Part shown: one piece after another, positions 6,397-13,406 of the stretch
Layout of the letters: the number at the start of each line of letters is the position of its first letter
How positions within the stretch are numbered: position 1 is the stretch's first letter
NCBI GenBank assembly: GCA_903872785.1
Contig: CAIQLZ010000021.1
Span: forward strand, 1 to 20,302
Reading direction: 5' to 3'
DNA from: Candidatus Levyibacteriota bacterium
Lineage (GTDB): Bacteria > Patescibacteriota > Microgenomatia > Levybacterales > UBA12049
DNA length: 20,302 bases
The notes under the pieces: model-generated
Seen by the model: the letters and a program-made list of their open reading frames with translations, nothing else
Database searches by the model: none
What the model was told of the DNA's origin: nothing
Made by a program: the position numbers and the translations under genes

Positions 6397-8055
6397 GTGC
6401 AAACTAAGTACATCTTTGTTTCCGGTGGAGTAATTTCGGGAATTGGCAAAGGTACAACCGCAGCCTCTATAGGACTTCTTCTCAAAGCCGCGGGTTACAA
6501 AATAGCCCCTTTAAAATTTGAGAATTATCTTAATCTTGACGCCGGAACTATTAATCCGATTGAACACGGAGATACATTTTTATGTGAAGACGGGACTGAA
6601 ACGGACATGGATATCGGAACATATGAGAAATTTTTGGATGAAGACATGGGAAAAGATAATTTTGTGACAATCGGACAAATTTACAAAACAGTAATAGACA
6701 GGGAAAGAAGATTTGAGTATCACGGAGAAGATGTCGAGGCGATACCTCACATAACAGATGAAATAATCCGCAGAATTAATAATTTAGCCGGTGTATCAAA
6801 AGCGAATATCGTCATAATCGAGTTGGGAGGAACAGCAGGTGAATATCAGAATGTATTTTATTACGAAGCGTCCAGAATAATGACACTTAAGAATCCTGAG
6901 GATGTTATCCATATTCATGTAAGCTATGTTCCGACCCCAAGCCATCTGGGAGAACCTAAAACAAAACCTACGCAATTGTCTGTTAGGACCTTAAATTCCA
7001 TGGGAATACAGCCGGATTTTATAGTTGCAAGAAGCGAAAAGTATTTGGATCAAAGAAGAAAAGACAGATTTGCGCTTTTCTGCAATATGCATCCGGAAGA
7101 TATTATTTCAAATCCTGATTTACAGTCTGCGTATCAAATTCCGATTATTCTTCATGAACAAAATCTGGATAAAAAAATTTTACAAAAACTCAATCTTCCG
7201 GTTAAAGACCCAAAGTTAATCGAGTGGAAAAGGTTTTTAAAATGTATAAACAGCAAAAAACAGAAAGATATAGAGATCGTCATTGTCGGAAAGTATTTCG
7301 GAACAGGAGATTATCAGCTTCGTGATTCTTATGCTGCTCTTTTTGACGCTATTGATCATGCTGCGCATTCCTTGGAAGTAAAAGTAAATACCCGTTGGGT
7401 TAATGCTGAAGAAGTAGAGAAAGAGGGTGCAAAAAACCCAATCGGAAATCCTTCAGGAATTATTGTTCCGATAGGCTGGGGAGAAAGAGGCTCTGAAGGA
7501 ATGATTGCTTCTGCAAGTTATGCAAGAAAAAATAAAATACCCTACCTTGGTCTTTGTTACGGAATGCAATTAGCGGTAATTGCTTATGCAAGGGATATAT
7601 TAGGATTCAAAGATGCAGATACGACAGAAAATAATAATAAAACAAACCATCCTGTTATCCATTTGATTCCAAGCCAAAAAGAACTGATGAAAAGAAGAGC
7701 TTATGGCGGTACAATGAGGTTGGGAGGCTGGAAAGCAAAAGTAAAAGAGGGGACGCGTGCGTATGAACTTTATGATAAATATAAAGCTTTTATTGATAAA
7801 AGCAAGGGAATAACCAGCGAACGTCATAGACATAGATACGAATTTAACGATCAATATATAAAGGAATTTGAAAATGCAGGGCTGATTATTTCTGCAAGAT
7901 CAACAGTTGAAAATTTAGTTGAAATAATCGAGCTGCCAAAAGACAAGCATCCGTTTTATTTAGGAACGCAAGGTCATCCCGAGTATAAAAGCCGGCCTCT
8001 TTCTCCGCATCCTGTCTTTCTTGGCTTCATAGAAGCTTGTAAAAAGCAAGGCTAA
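6397..8055 (+). CDS. pyrG: CTP synthase (divergent)
   Basis: CTP synthase (552 aa) converts UTP, ATP and glutamine to CTP. The N-terminal synthetase domain (about 1-270) has the P-loop GVISGIGKGTTAAS (11-24), the Mg-binding region EDGTETDMDIGTYE (64-77) and IIELGGTAGE (140-149). The C-terminal glutaminase domain has nucleophile C387 (LGLCYGMQ) and H527/E529 (QGHPEY). Several near-invariant motifs are altered. The usual KxDPYxN is KFENYLN (40-46), VPGGFGER is VPIGWGER (357-364), and GICLGMQ is GLCYGMQ. Catalytic residues are kept, so I expect an active but divergent enzyme. The start is GTG with no SD and a -10 only 5 nt upstream. rplS follows after 18 nt with its own promoter inside the pyrG 3' end. 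Confidence 0.93.
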   Translation: MQTKYIFVSGGVISGIGKGTTAASIGLLLKAAGYKIAPLKFENYLNLDAGTINPIEHGDTFLCEDGTETDMDIGTYEKFLDEDMGKDNFVTIGQIYKTVIDRERRFEYHGEDVEAIPHITDEIIRRINNLAGVSKANIVIIELGGTAGEYQNVFYYEASRIMTLKNPEDVIHIHVSYVPTPSHLGEPKTKPTQLSVRTLNSMGIQPDFIVARSEKYLDQRRKDRFALFCNMHPEDIISNPDLQSAYQIPIILHEQNLDKKILQKLNLPVKDPKLIEWKRFLKCINSKKQKDIEIVIVGKYFGTGDYQLRDSYAALFDAIDHAAHSLEVKVNTRWVNAEEVEKEGAKNPIGNPSGIIVPIGWGERGSEGMIASASYARKNKIPYLGLCYGMQLAVIAYARDILGFKDADTTENNNKTNHPVIHLIPSQKELMKRRAYGGTMRLGGWKAKVKEGTRAYELYDKYKAFIDKSKGITSERHRHRYEFNDQYIKEFENAGLIISARSTVENLVEIIELPKDKHPFYLGTQGHPEYKSRPLSPHPVFLGFIEACKKQG

Positions 8056-8065
8056 TTGATATAAT
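8037..8065 (+). promoter_or_regulatory. promoter of rplS
   Basis: -35 TTGTAA (8037-8042, within the last pyrG codons), 17-bp spacer, consensus -10 TATAAT (8060-8065). The ATG of rplS is 8 nt after the -10, implying a leader of 0-2 nt. Confidence 0.65.
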
Positions 8066-8073
8066 ACTTTTTT

Positions 8074-8361
8074 ATGATAAGCAAAATTAATTTTGTTCCG
8101 GGAGATATAATCCGTGTTTACGAAAAAATTACGGAAGGCAGCAAATCCAGGGTGCAAGTTTTCGAGGGCAAAGTTTTAGCCTTAAAAGGCAGGGGGGAAA
8201 ATAAAAGCTTTACGGTAATGAAAATTGTCGGCGGAATTGGGGTAGAGAAAATATTTCCCCTGGGATCTCCGAATCTTGAAAAAATTGTCGTTAAAGAACA
8301 TTCCAAAAAGAAAATAAGACGTGCAAAACTTTATTATCTGAGAATCCCCAAATCTGCATAA
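8074..8361 (+). CDS. rplS: 50S ribosomal protein L19
   Basis: L19 (95 aa) binds 23S rRNA at the 30S-50S interface. The family is clear from GDIIRVYEKITEGSKSR, VQVFEGKVLALKGRG, FTVMKIVGGIGVEKIFPL and RRAKLYYLR near the C-terminus. It is shorter than E. coli L19 (115 aa), lacking most of the N-terminal helix and the C-terminal tail. There is no ribosome-binding site; a TATAAT box ends 8 nt before the ATG. It is usually beside trmD/rpsP in other bacteria. Here it is linked to pyrG and convergent with uvrB (44-bp gap with no clear terminator hairpin). Confidence 0.96.
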   Translation: MISKINFVPGDIIRVYEKITEGSKSRVQVFEGKVLALKGRGENKSFTVMKIVGGIGVEKIFPLGSPNLEKIVVKEHSKKKIRRAKLYYLRIPKSA

Positions 8362-8405
8362 TAAGTGAAAATTCCATCTCCGGCTGAATCCGTAGCTAAG
8401 TGGTT

Positions 8406-10415
8406 TTAATATCTGTTTAAATTTAGGGATTTAAGCTGATCTCTAATTAGAGCGGCTTTTTCGAAATTAAGATTTTGAGCGGCAATTTTCATTTCTTTTC
8501 TTAATTTTTTAAGCAAATCTTCTTTTTCGTCAGGAAGAAGCACTTCTTTTTTAGCCAGATCTAGATAAAAATTCAAACTTCCATGGTAATTTTTGCTTTC
8601 CGTAATTTCTTCATCGATTAATTTACTTTTTATTCCTTTTTGAATTCCGACTGGTTTTTTATGGTATTTTTTATTGTACTTGAGTTGAATCTCTCTTCGT
8701 CTTTCCACTTCGGAAATTGCCTTTTTCATTGAGTACGTGACCTTATCCGCGTACATTATCACTTGCGCATCAAGATGCCTTGCAGCTCTACCCATAGTCT
8801 GAATTAGTGAGGTTTCGCTTCGCAAAAATCCTTCTTTGTCAGCGTCCAAAATTGCCACTAAAGATACTTCCGGTAAATCCAGTCCTTCCCGCAGTAAGTT
8901 AATTCCAACCAGTACATCGTATTCTCCTTTTCGTAACCGATCGAGAATATCTTGTCTTTCCAGTGTTCGAATATCCGAATGCAGGTAGGCTACATTTATT
9001 TTTTGTTCTTCCAGATATGCAGAAAGTTCTTCCGCCATTCTTTTGGTTAAGGTTGTAACGAGAACTCTCTGTTTTTTAACCACTCTTTTGCCGATTTCAT
9101 CAATTAAATCTATAATTTGACCTTTGGTGGGTTTAATTATCACTTTTGGATCAACAAGATTGGTAGGCCTGATAAGCTGCTCTACAATAGCGTCTTTTTC
9201 TTTAGCCAAAGATAATTCGTATTCATCCGGAGTTGCGCTGATGTAAGTGATTTGCTTAACTCTTTGCATAAATTCCGTAAATTTTAGCGGTCGGTTATCT
9301 AGTGCAGAAGGAAGCCGGAAACCATAATCAATTAAAGTATTCTTTCTTGACTGATCACCATTATACATTCCCCTTAGTTGCGGCAAAGTGATGTGGGATT
9401 CATCTATAATTGTCAAGAAATCATTTGCCGCATGGTTAAAATAATCAAGCAGGGTGTAGGGAGGCTGCCCAGGATCTCTTCCGTCAAAATATCTTGAATA
9501 ATTTTCAATTCCGTTTACATAGCCTACTTCCCTGATCATTTCTAAATCAAAATTCGTCCTTTGCTCTAATCTGTGAGCCTCCAGATGTTTGTTTTTTTGC
9601 TTTAAGATTTCTACTTGTTTCCTCATGTCTGCCCTAATCATCGGAAATACAGCGTTGTAGGTTTGCGGATCAGTCATATAATGTTTTGCAGGATAGATTG
9701 TTATGTTTTTTAAAATAGAAATTGTCTCGCCGTTTAAAGCGCTAAACTCGGAAAGACGTAAGAGGGCGTTGTTTTTAATCTCAATTCTTATTCCCGTATC
9801 TTTGTAAGCCGGAAACAGATCAAGCGCTTCGCCCCTGACCCTAAAATTTCCTCTAGCAAATGCGTATTCATTTCTTTCATATTGAAGATCGGTTAATCGC
9901 AGCATTATGGATTTTAAATCAGTATGCATTCCTGGCTTTAACTCTAAAACAAATTTTCCATATTCAATAGGGGAGCCTAAATTATAAATGCAGGAAACTG
10001 AGGCAACCACAATTACATCTTTTCTGGTTAACAGATTTGTAGTGGCAGACAGTCTTAATTTATCTATCTCCTCGTTAATTTCGGCTTCTTTTTCAATGTA
10101 GGTATCGCTTTGGGGAATATATGCCTCCGGTTGGTAATAATCATAGTAAGAAACAAAATAAGATACCGCATTCTCCGGAAAGAAATCCCTGAATTCCTGA
10201 TAAAGTTGTGCTGCTAAAGTTTTATTGTGAGAGATAATCAGAGTCGGTTTCTGAATATTTTGAATCACATTTGCCATGGTAAAGGTTTTTCCGCTGCCCG
10301 TAACTCCTAGTAAAACTTGATTGCGGATGTTTTTTTGAAGATTACTGACCAGCTTTTTGATTGCCTGCGGTTGGTCCCCCGTCGGCTTAAAATCAGAAAC
10401 CAATTGAAATTTCAT
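8406..10415 (-). CDS. uvrB: excinuclease ABC subunit B
   Basis: UvrB (669 aa, normal length) is the damage-verifying helicase-like subunit of nucleotide excision repair. Walker A GVTGSGKT is at 37-44, and the damage-probing beta-hairpin YYDYYQPEAYIP is at 90-101. The DESHITLPQLRGMYNGD motif, the ILDADKEGFLRS helicase motif V region and QTMGRAARH follow. The C-terminal UVR motif, which binds UvrC, is in NFEKAALIRDQLKSL. It is divergent from lexA, which suggests SOS control. The start ATG lies 8 nt after an extended -10, so the transcript is probably leaderless, although AGGT is also present 4 nt before the ATG. Confidence 0.97.
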   Translation of the reverse strand: MKFQLVSDFKPTGDQPQAIKKLVSNLQKNIRNQVLLGVTGSGKTFTMANVIQNIQKPTLIISHNKTLAAQLYQEFRDFFPENAVSYFVSYYDYYQPEAYIPQSDTYIEKEAEINEEIDKLRLSATTNLLTRKDVIVVASVSCIYNLGSPIEYGKFVLELKPGMHTDLKSIMLRLTDLQYERNEYAFARGNFRVRGEALDLFPAYKDTGIRIEIKNNALLRLSEFSALNGETISILKNITIYPAKHYMTDPQTYNAVFPMIRADMRKQVEILKQKNKHLEAHRLEQRTNFDLEMIREVGYVNGIENYSRYFDGRDPGQPPYTLLDYFNHAANDFLTIIDESHITLPQLRGMYNGDQSRKNTLIDYGFRLPSALDNRPLKFTEFMQRVKQITYISATPDEYELSLAKEKDAIVEQLIRPTNLVDPKVIIKPTKGQIIDLIDEIGKRVVKKQRVLVTTLTKRMAEELSAYLEEQKINVAYLHSDIRTLERQDILDRLRKGEYDVLVGINLLREGLDLPEVSLVAILDADKEGFLRSETSLIQTMGRAARHLDAQVIMYADKVTYSMKKAISEVERRREIQLKYNKKYHKKPVGIQKGIKSKLIDEEITESKNYHGSLNFYLDLAKKEVLLPDEKEDLLKKLRKEMKIAAQNLNFEKAALIRDQLKSLNLNRY

Positions 10416-10423
10416 AGTGACCT

Positions 10424-10432
10424 ATTTTAGCA
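10424..10432 (-). promoter_or_regulatory. extended -10 promoter of uvrB
   Basis: On the minus strand TGC precedes TAAAAT (10424-10429), forming an extended -10. A weak -35 would fall at about 10447-10454 (GACAAA or ATGACA), inside the palindrome shared with lexA. The start codon is 8 nt downstream. Confidence 0.6.
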
Positions 10433-10446
10433 TACGTTTGCATCTC

Positions 10447-10463
10447 TTTGTCATATTGACAAA
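10447..10463. promoter_or_regulatory. candidate LexA operator: perfect palindrome
   Basis: TTTGTCA-TAT-TGACAAA has perfect 7-bp arms with a 3-nt centre. It contains the lexA -35 (TTGACA, 10456-10461) and covers the expected -35 of uvrB, so one bound repressor could silence both genes. Two weaker dyads flank it: GCATACGTTTGC at 10430-10441 (10 of 12 positions symmetric, touching the uvrB -10) and CGAA-TAT-TTCG at 10469-10479 (in the lexA spacer). It resembles neither the E. coli nor the Bacillus SOS box. Confidence 0.5.
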
Positions 10464-10485
10464 ATACTCGAATATTTCGTATAAA
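10456..10485 (+). promoter_or_regulatory. promoter of lexA
   Basis: Consensus -35 TTGACA (10456-10461), 18-bp spacer, -10 TATAAA (10480-10485). The expected start is about 10492, giving a leader of about 16 nt (A-rich, no Shine-Dalgarno) before the ATG at 10508. Confidence 0.7.
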
Positions 10486-10507
10486 ATAATAATACAACAA
10501 AAAATAT

Positions 10508-11137
10508 ATGCCGGGCGTAATCTATAAAAAAGAAAGGGAAGTTTTAGAATATCTGGCTCAGTTTCAAAGACAATTTGGGTATTCCCCAACACTTAAGGAG
10601 ATAGCCAATGCTACAGGGCATAGAAGCAATTCTACTGTTCACTCGCTTATTAGATCGCTGGTAGATAAAGGATATATCCAAAAAGTCGACGGAAATAACC
10701 GGGTTTTAAAAATTGTTGACCAAAAAGTCACTTTTTCCCTTCTGGGAAGTACAGCATCCATAGAACTTCCATTAATGGGCTATATTGCAGCCGGAAAGCC
10801 ATTAGAGCCCCATAGCGATCCTAATGCCACCTTTCACGTATCCGCATCGATGATTTCGGGTAAAAAAACTGCCTATGTCCTGCAGGTTAAAGGAAGTTCC
10901 ATGATTGAAGACGGAATTTTTGATGGTGACTACGTAGTTATTGAAAAAGCCAATACAGCGTCAAACGGAGACATTGTGGTTGCTTTGGTTGATAACAATT
11001 TGGCTACTCTGAAAAAGTTTTACAATGAGAACGGAAAAATTGTTTTAAAGCCTGCCAATGCAGAGATGGCACCTATTTACCCGAATTCCTTAATTATTCA
11101 GGGAAAAGCAGTCGGGATTGTCCGAAAATTTTCTTAA
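10508..11137 (+). CDS. lexA: SOS response repressor LexA
   Basis: LexA (209 aa) is the repressor/autoprotease of the SOS response. The N-terminal winged helix-turn-helix covers about residues 8-68, with the recognition region around SPTLKEIANATGHRSNSTVH. The self-cleavage site is A94-G95 in GYIAAGKPLEP. The S24-type protease domain has the nucleophile S131 in KGSSMIEDG and the general base K169 in ATLKKFY. All residues needed for RecA-stimulated self-cleavage are present. Divergent uvrB and the palindrome in the shared promoter region indicate autoregulation. Its stop overlaps the dedA stop on the other strand. Confidence 0.95.
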   Translation: MPGVIYKKEREVLEYLAQFQRQFGYSPTLKEIANATGHRSNSTVHSLIRSLVDKGYIQKVDGNNRVLKIVDQKVTFSLLGSTASIELPLMGYIAAGKPLEPHSDPNATFHVSASMISGKKTAYVLQVKGSSMIEDGIFDGDYVVIEKANTASNGDIVVALVDNNLATLKKFYNENGKIVLKPANAEMAPIYPNSLIIQGKAVGIVRKFS

Positions 11138-11766
11138 GATTTCTTCCTGCTACGCTTCACTATTTTAAGCTTGTAATTTAAGTAGAATAGGACAGCAAAA
11201 ATTAGCAGCAGTGCCAGAACTAACTCAAATTTATGAAAATATGTTCCGAGAGTATTCCATTTACTGCCAAGATATGCTCCGATAAAAGTTAGTACGACAG
11301 ACCAAATTAATGACCCTAAAAAAGTGTACAGGGAAAATTTCCAAAGTTTTACCTCTGCCAGACCTGCCGGTAAAGCTATGAAAGTAGATACACCCGGAAC
11401 CATTTTCCCGAAAAAAATTACCGGCGCTCCGTATTTTTGTAACCACTTTGTAGAATGCCTATATTCATTTTCTGAGAGAAGTAAAAATTTTCCATATTTT
11501 CTCAGCCAATTTAAAATAATCTTCTCTTCAAGAAAGAAACCAATACCGTAGGAGATTAAAGAACCAAGCAAATTTCCCGTTGTGCCGCATAAAATGACTA
11601 AAACAAAATTTAAATGGCCAAGACCAACTAAAAATCCGGCAAACGGCATAGTAATTTCCGAAGGAATGGGAATTAAGGCAGATTGAAGAGTCATTAATAA
11701 AAAAATGCCAAAATAGCCTGAAGATTGGATAAGATGTATAATAAAACCCGATAATGTCTCAATCAT
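11134..11766 (-). CDS. DedA family membrane protein
   Basis: DedA/SNARE-associated (VTT) domain protein of 210 aa when started at the ATG at 11764-11766. A longer reading frame back to 11946 only runs antisense through rsmI, and the DedA homology begins at MIETLSGF. Several hydrophobic segments are visible (about 17-47, 52-79, 113-135, 143-168, 180-197), with the re-entrant-loop motif SALIPIPSE (29-37) and the FFGKMVPGVSTF motif (118-129). Family members help recycle undecaprenyl phosphate or lipids across the membrane. The two arginines conserved in E. coli members (FxRxxPxxR) are Lys121 and Ser127 here. It is divergent from rsmI and convergent with lexA. Confidence 0.88.
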   Translation of the reverse strand: MIETLSGFIIHLIQSSGYFGIFLLMTLQSALIPIPSEITMPFAGFLVGLGHLNFVLVILCGTTGNLLGSLISYGIGFFLEEKIILNWLRKYGKFLLLSENEYRHSTKWLQKYGAPVIFFGKMVPGVSTFIALPAGLAEVKLWKFSLYTFLGSLIWSVVLTFIGAYLGSKWNTLGTYFHKFELVLALLLIFAVLFYLNYKLKIVKRSRKKS

Positions 11767-11773
11767 AGTGAAT

Positions 11774-12481
11774 ATGGGAATTCTGTATATTGTAGCAACA
11801 CCGATCGGCAATTTGCAAGACATAACTTTGCGCGCAATTAAGGTTTTAGGTAATGTTGACGCAATTGCGTGTGAGGACACGCGTAAGACAGGTTTTTTAC
11901 TTTCACAAATAAACTCAATGAGCAAAAAATCCGCAGATAATGCCAAAAAACCAGCACTTATCTCGTATTATGAACATAATGAATTGCAAAGAATTCCTGA
12001 AATAATTAATGCACTTAAAAACGGTTTAAATATTGCCTTGGTCTCAGATGCCGGAACTCCGACAATTTCCGATCCGGGATTTAAACTCGTTAGGGAATGC
12101 ATTAGGGAGGGAATTAAAATAGATTCGCTTCCTGGGGCATCCTCGGTTACTGCGGCGATTACTCTGTCAGGTTTACCGACAGATAAATTTTTGTTTATGG
12201 GCTTTCCGCCCCAAAAACCGGGTCACCGAAAAACTTTATTTGAAAATCTCACCAAACTACCAATTAAAACCACGATTGTTCTATTTGAAAGCCCGCATCA
12301 TTTGATAAGAACGCTGGAGGGATTGAAGGAGGTATTAGGCGATATAAATATTGTTATTTGCCGCGAGCTAACTAAGATTTTCCAGGAAGTAAGGAGAGAA
12401 AATATTTCAAAGTCATTGGAACATTTCGAAAAAACAAATCCGAAAGGAGAATTCGTTATTTTATTTAATTCCGGTGCGTGA
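11774..12481 (+). CDS. rsmI: 16S rRNA (cytidine1402-2'-O)-methyltransferase RsmI
   Basis: RsmI (235 aa) 2'-O-methylates C1402 of 16S rRNA in the decoding centre, using SAM. The tetrapyrrole-methylase fold motifs are GILYIVATPIGNLQDITLRA at the start, then ACEDTRKTGFLL, SYYEHNE, LVSDAGTPTISDPGF, LPGASSVTAAITLSGLP, FMGFPPQ and FESPHHL, with CRELTK near the end. I chose the ATG at 11774 because MGILYIVATPIGN is the usual N-terminus. A GTG two codons upstream (11768) is the alternative. There is no Shine-Dalgarno. TATAAT occurs at 11737-11742 without a good -35, so the promoter is unclear. The end overlaps the convergent small gene by 21 bp. Confidence 0.95.
   Translation: MGILYIVATPIGNLQDITLRAIKVLGNVDAIACEDTRKTGFLLSQINSMSKKSADNAKKPALISYYEHNELQRIPEIINALKNGLNIALVSDAGTPTISDPGFKLVRECIREGIKIDSLPGASSVTAAITLSGLPTDKFLFMGFPPQKPGHRKTLFENLTKLPIKTTIVLFESPHHLIRTLEGLKEVLGDINIVICRELTKIFQEVRRENISKSLEHFEKTNPKGEFVILFNSGA
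11789..11818 (-). promoter_or_regulatory. possible promoter of dedA
   Basis: On the minus strand, inside the rsmI 5' coding region: -35 TTGCAA (11813-11818), 18-bp spacer, -10 TACAAT (11789-11794). The leader would be about 16-18 nt. Moderate match only. Confidence 0.35.
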
Positions 12482-12757
12482 TTTATTTTTCTTAAATTCT
12501 ACTAAATCAATTAATTCCACTTTCCGTCCACTGTAAGCCGGAGAAAAGTTGTTATCATGGCCATCATCGAAATAAACTATAAGCGGCGGTATATTCCACC
12601 ACGCTCTTAACGCTTCTTTGCTGATTATCGTCTCATCAGAAAGATGATGAGTAACTATGCTTGGATCTTCATATTTAAGTGAATCCTTTCTAGCTCCGAC
12701 AAGGTTTCTTGTTTCGGAATAGTAATGCCATGAATAAATAATTTCTCCTTTTCTCAT
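12461..12757 (-). CDS. hypothetical protein, 98 aa
   Basis: I do not recognise this family. The protein is soluble in composition, with no signal peptide or membrane segment. It is rich in aromatic and charged residues (SWHYYSETRNL near the N-terminus, ALRAWWNIPPLIVYFDDGHD in the middle) and has a basic C-terminus. The ATG follows a credible promoter (TTGACG, 17 bp, TAATAT) by 12 nt, which supports it as a real gene. It has no ribosome-binding site. It lies downstream of gpmA in the same direction but with a separate promoter, and its end overlaps rsmI by 21 bp on the opposite strand. Confidence 0.6.
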   Translation of the reverse strand: MRKGEIIYSWHYYSETRNLVGARKDSLKYEDPSIVTHHLSDETIISKEALRAWWNIPPLIVYFDDGHDNNFSPAYSGRKVELIDLVEFKKNKSRTGIK

Positions 12758-12769
12758 ATAGGTGATGCA

Positions 12770-12798
12770 ATATTAATATAATTTCCTATAAACGTCAA
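12770..12798 (-). promoter_or_regulatory. promoter of the 98-aa hypothetical gene
   Basis: Minus strand: -35 TTGACG (12793-12798), 17-bp spacer, -10 TAATAT (12770-12775). The start codon is 12 nt downstream, so the leader would be about 5 nt. Confidence 0.6.
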
Positions 12799-12799
12799 T

Positions 12800-13405
12800 T
12801 TATTTAAGGATTTTTTTGGAAGAATAAGCTCCATTGTCTCCGATTGAATACAAATATATTTCTCCCGTTGGAATATCAACGTTTTCGACAGCGCTATCAG
12901 AAAGATTTTCAAGATATTTAACCAAAGCTCTTAAGGAATTTCCGTGAGCTGAAATGAGGATATTTTTTCCGTTTTTTAATTTCGGTAAGATTTCAGACTC
13001 ATAATAGGGAACTACTCGATTATAGACATCTTTCAAGCTTTCTCCATTTTCGATTGGGACGTCCCAACCTCTTCTGATTTTATGAAATTGTTCATCTCCA
13101 ATTTCTTTTTTGATTTCCCATTTGTTTTTTCCTGTATAAATTCCATAATCACGCTCATTTAGAGCTTGATTCTCAAAAGTCGGCACGTCTATTCCTAAAA
13201 CGCCTTTAATCTCATCCAGAGTTTGTTTTGAACGCCTTAATACTGAAGTAAAAGCAAAATCAATCGTGAAGCCTTTCAATTTTTCTCCTGCAGATTTTCC
13301 TTCTTCTTTGCCTTTTTCAGTTAAGCCAATATCGGTTAAACCTGTCCAGAGGCCTTTTTCATTCCATTCCGATTCACCATGCCTAACTAAAATTAAATTT
13401 GCCAT
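12800..13405 (-). CDS. gpmA: 2,3-bisphosphoglycerate-dependent phosphoglycerate mutase
   Basis: Cofactor-dependent phosphoglycerate mutase (201 aa) interconverts 3- and 2-phosphoglycerate in glycolysis/gluconeogenesis. The phosphohistidine motif LVRHGESEWNEKGLWTGLTD has H9 as the phospho-carrier. SVLRRSKQT holds the substrate arginines (R57, R58), LNERDYGIYTGKNK provides the acid E84, and SAHGNSLRALVKYL provides H154. It is shorter than the E. coli enzyme (about 250 aa), mostly through loss of an internal segment and the C-terminal tail, but the catalytic set is complete. It starts 1 nt after the stop of the PEP-synthase-like gene and is co-transcribed with it. A broad-specificity phosphatase is less likely given the WTGLTD and NERDYG motifs. 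Confidence 0.92.
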   Translation of the reverse strand: MANLILVRHGESEWNEKGLWTGLTDIGLTEKGKEEGKSAGEKLKGFTIDFAFTSVLRRSKQTLDEIKGVLGIDVPTFENQALNERDYGIYTGKNKWEIKKEIGDEQFHKIRRGWDVPIENGESLKDVYNRVVPYYESEILPKLKNGKNILISAHGNSLRALVKYLENLSDSAVENVDIPTGEIYLYSIGDNGAYSSKKILK

Positions 13406-13406
13406 A

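Noticed and set aside
8362..8405. Terminator between the convergent rplS and uvrB genes.
   Set aside because: No stem of useful length followed by a T-run could be found on either strand.
11725..11755. TTGGAT/GATAAT as the rsmI promoter.
   Set aside because: The 19-bp spacer and weak hexamers make it no better than other AT-rich matches nearby, such as TATAAT at 11737 without a -35.
11767..11946. A 60-codon N-terminal extension of the dedA frame.
   Set aside because: It runs antisense through the highly conserved rsmI 5' end, and DedA homology begins at the internal ATG (11764-11766).
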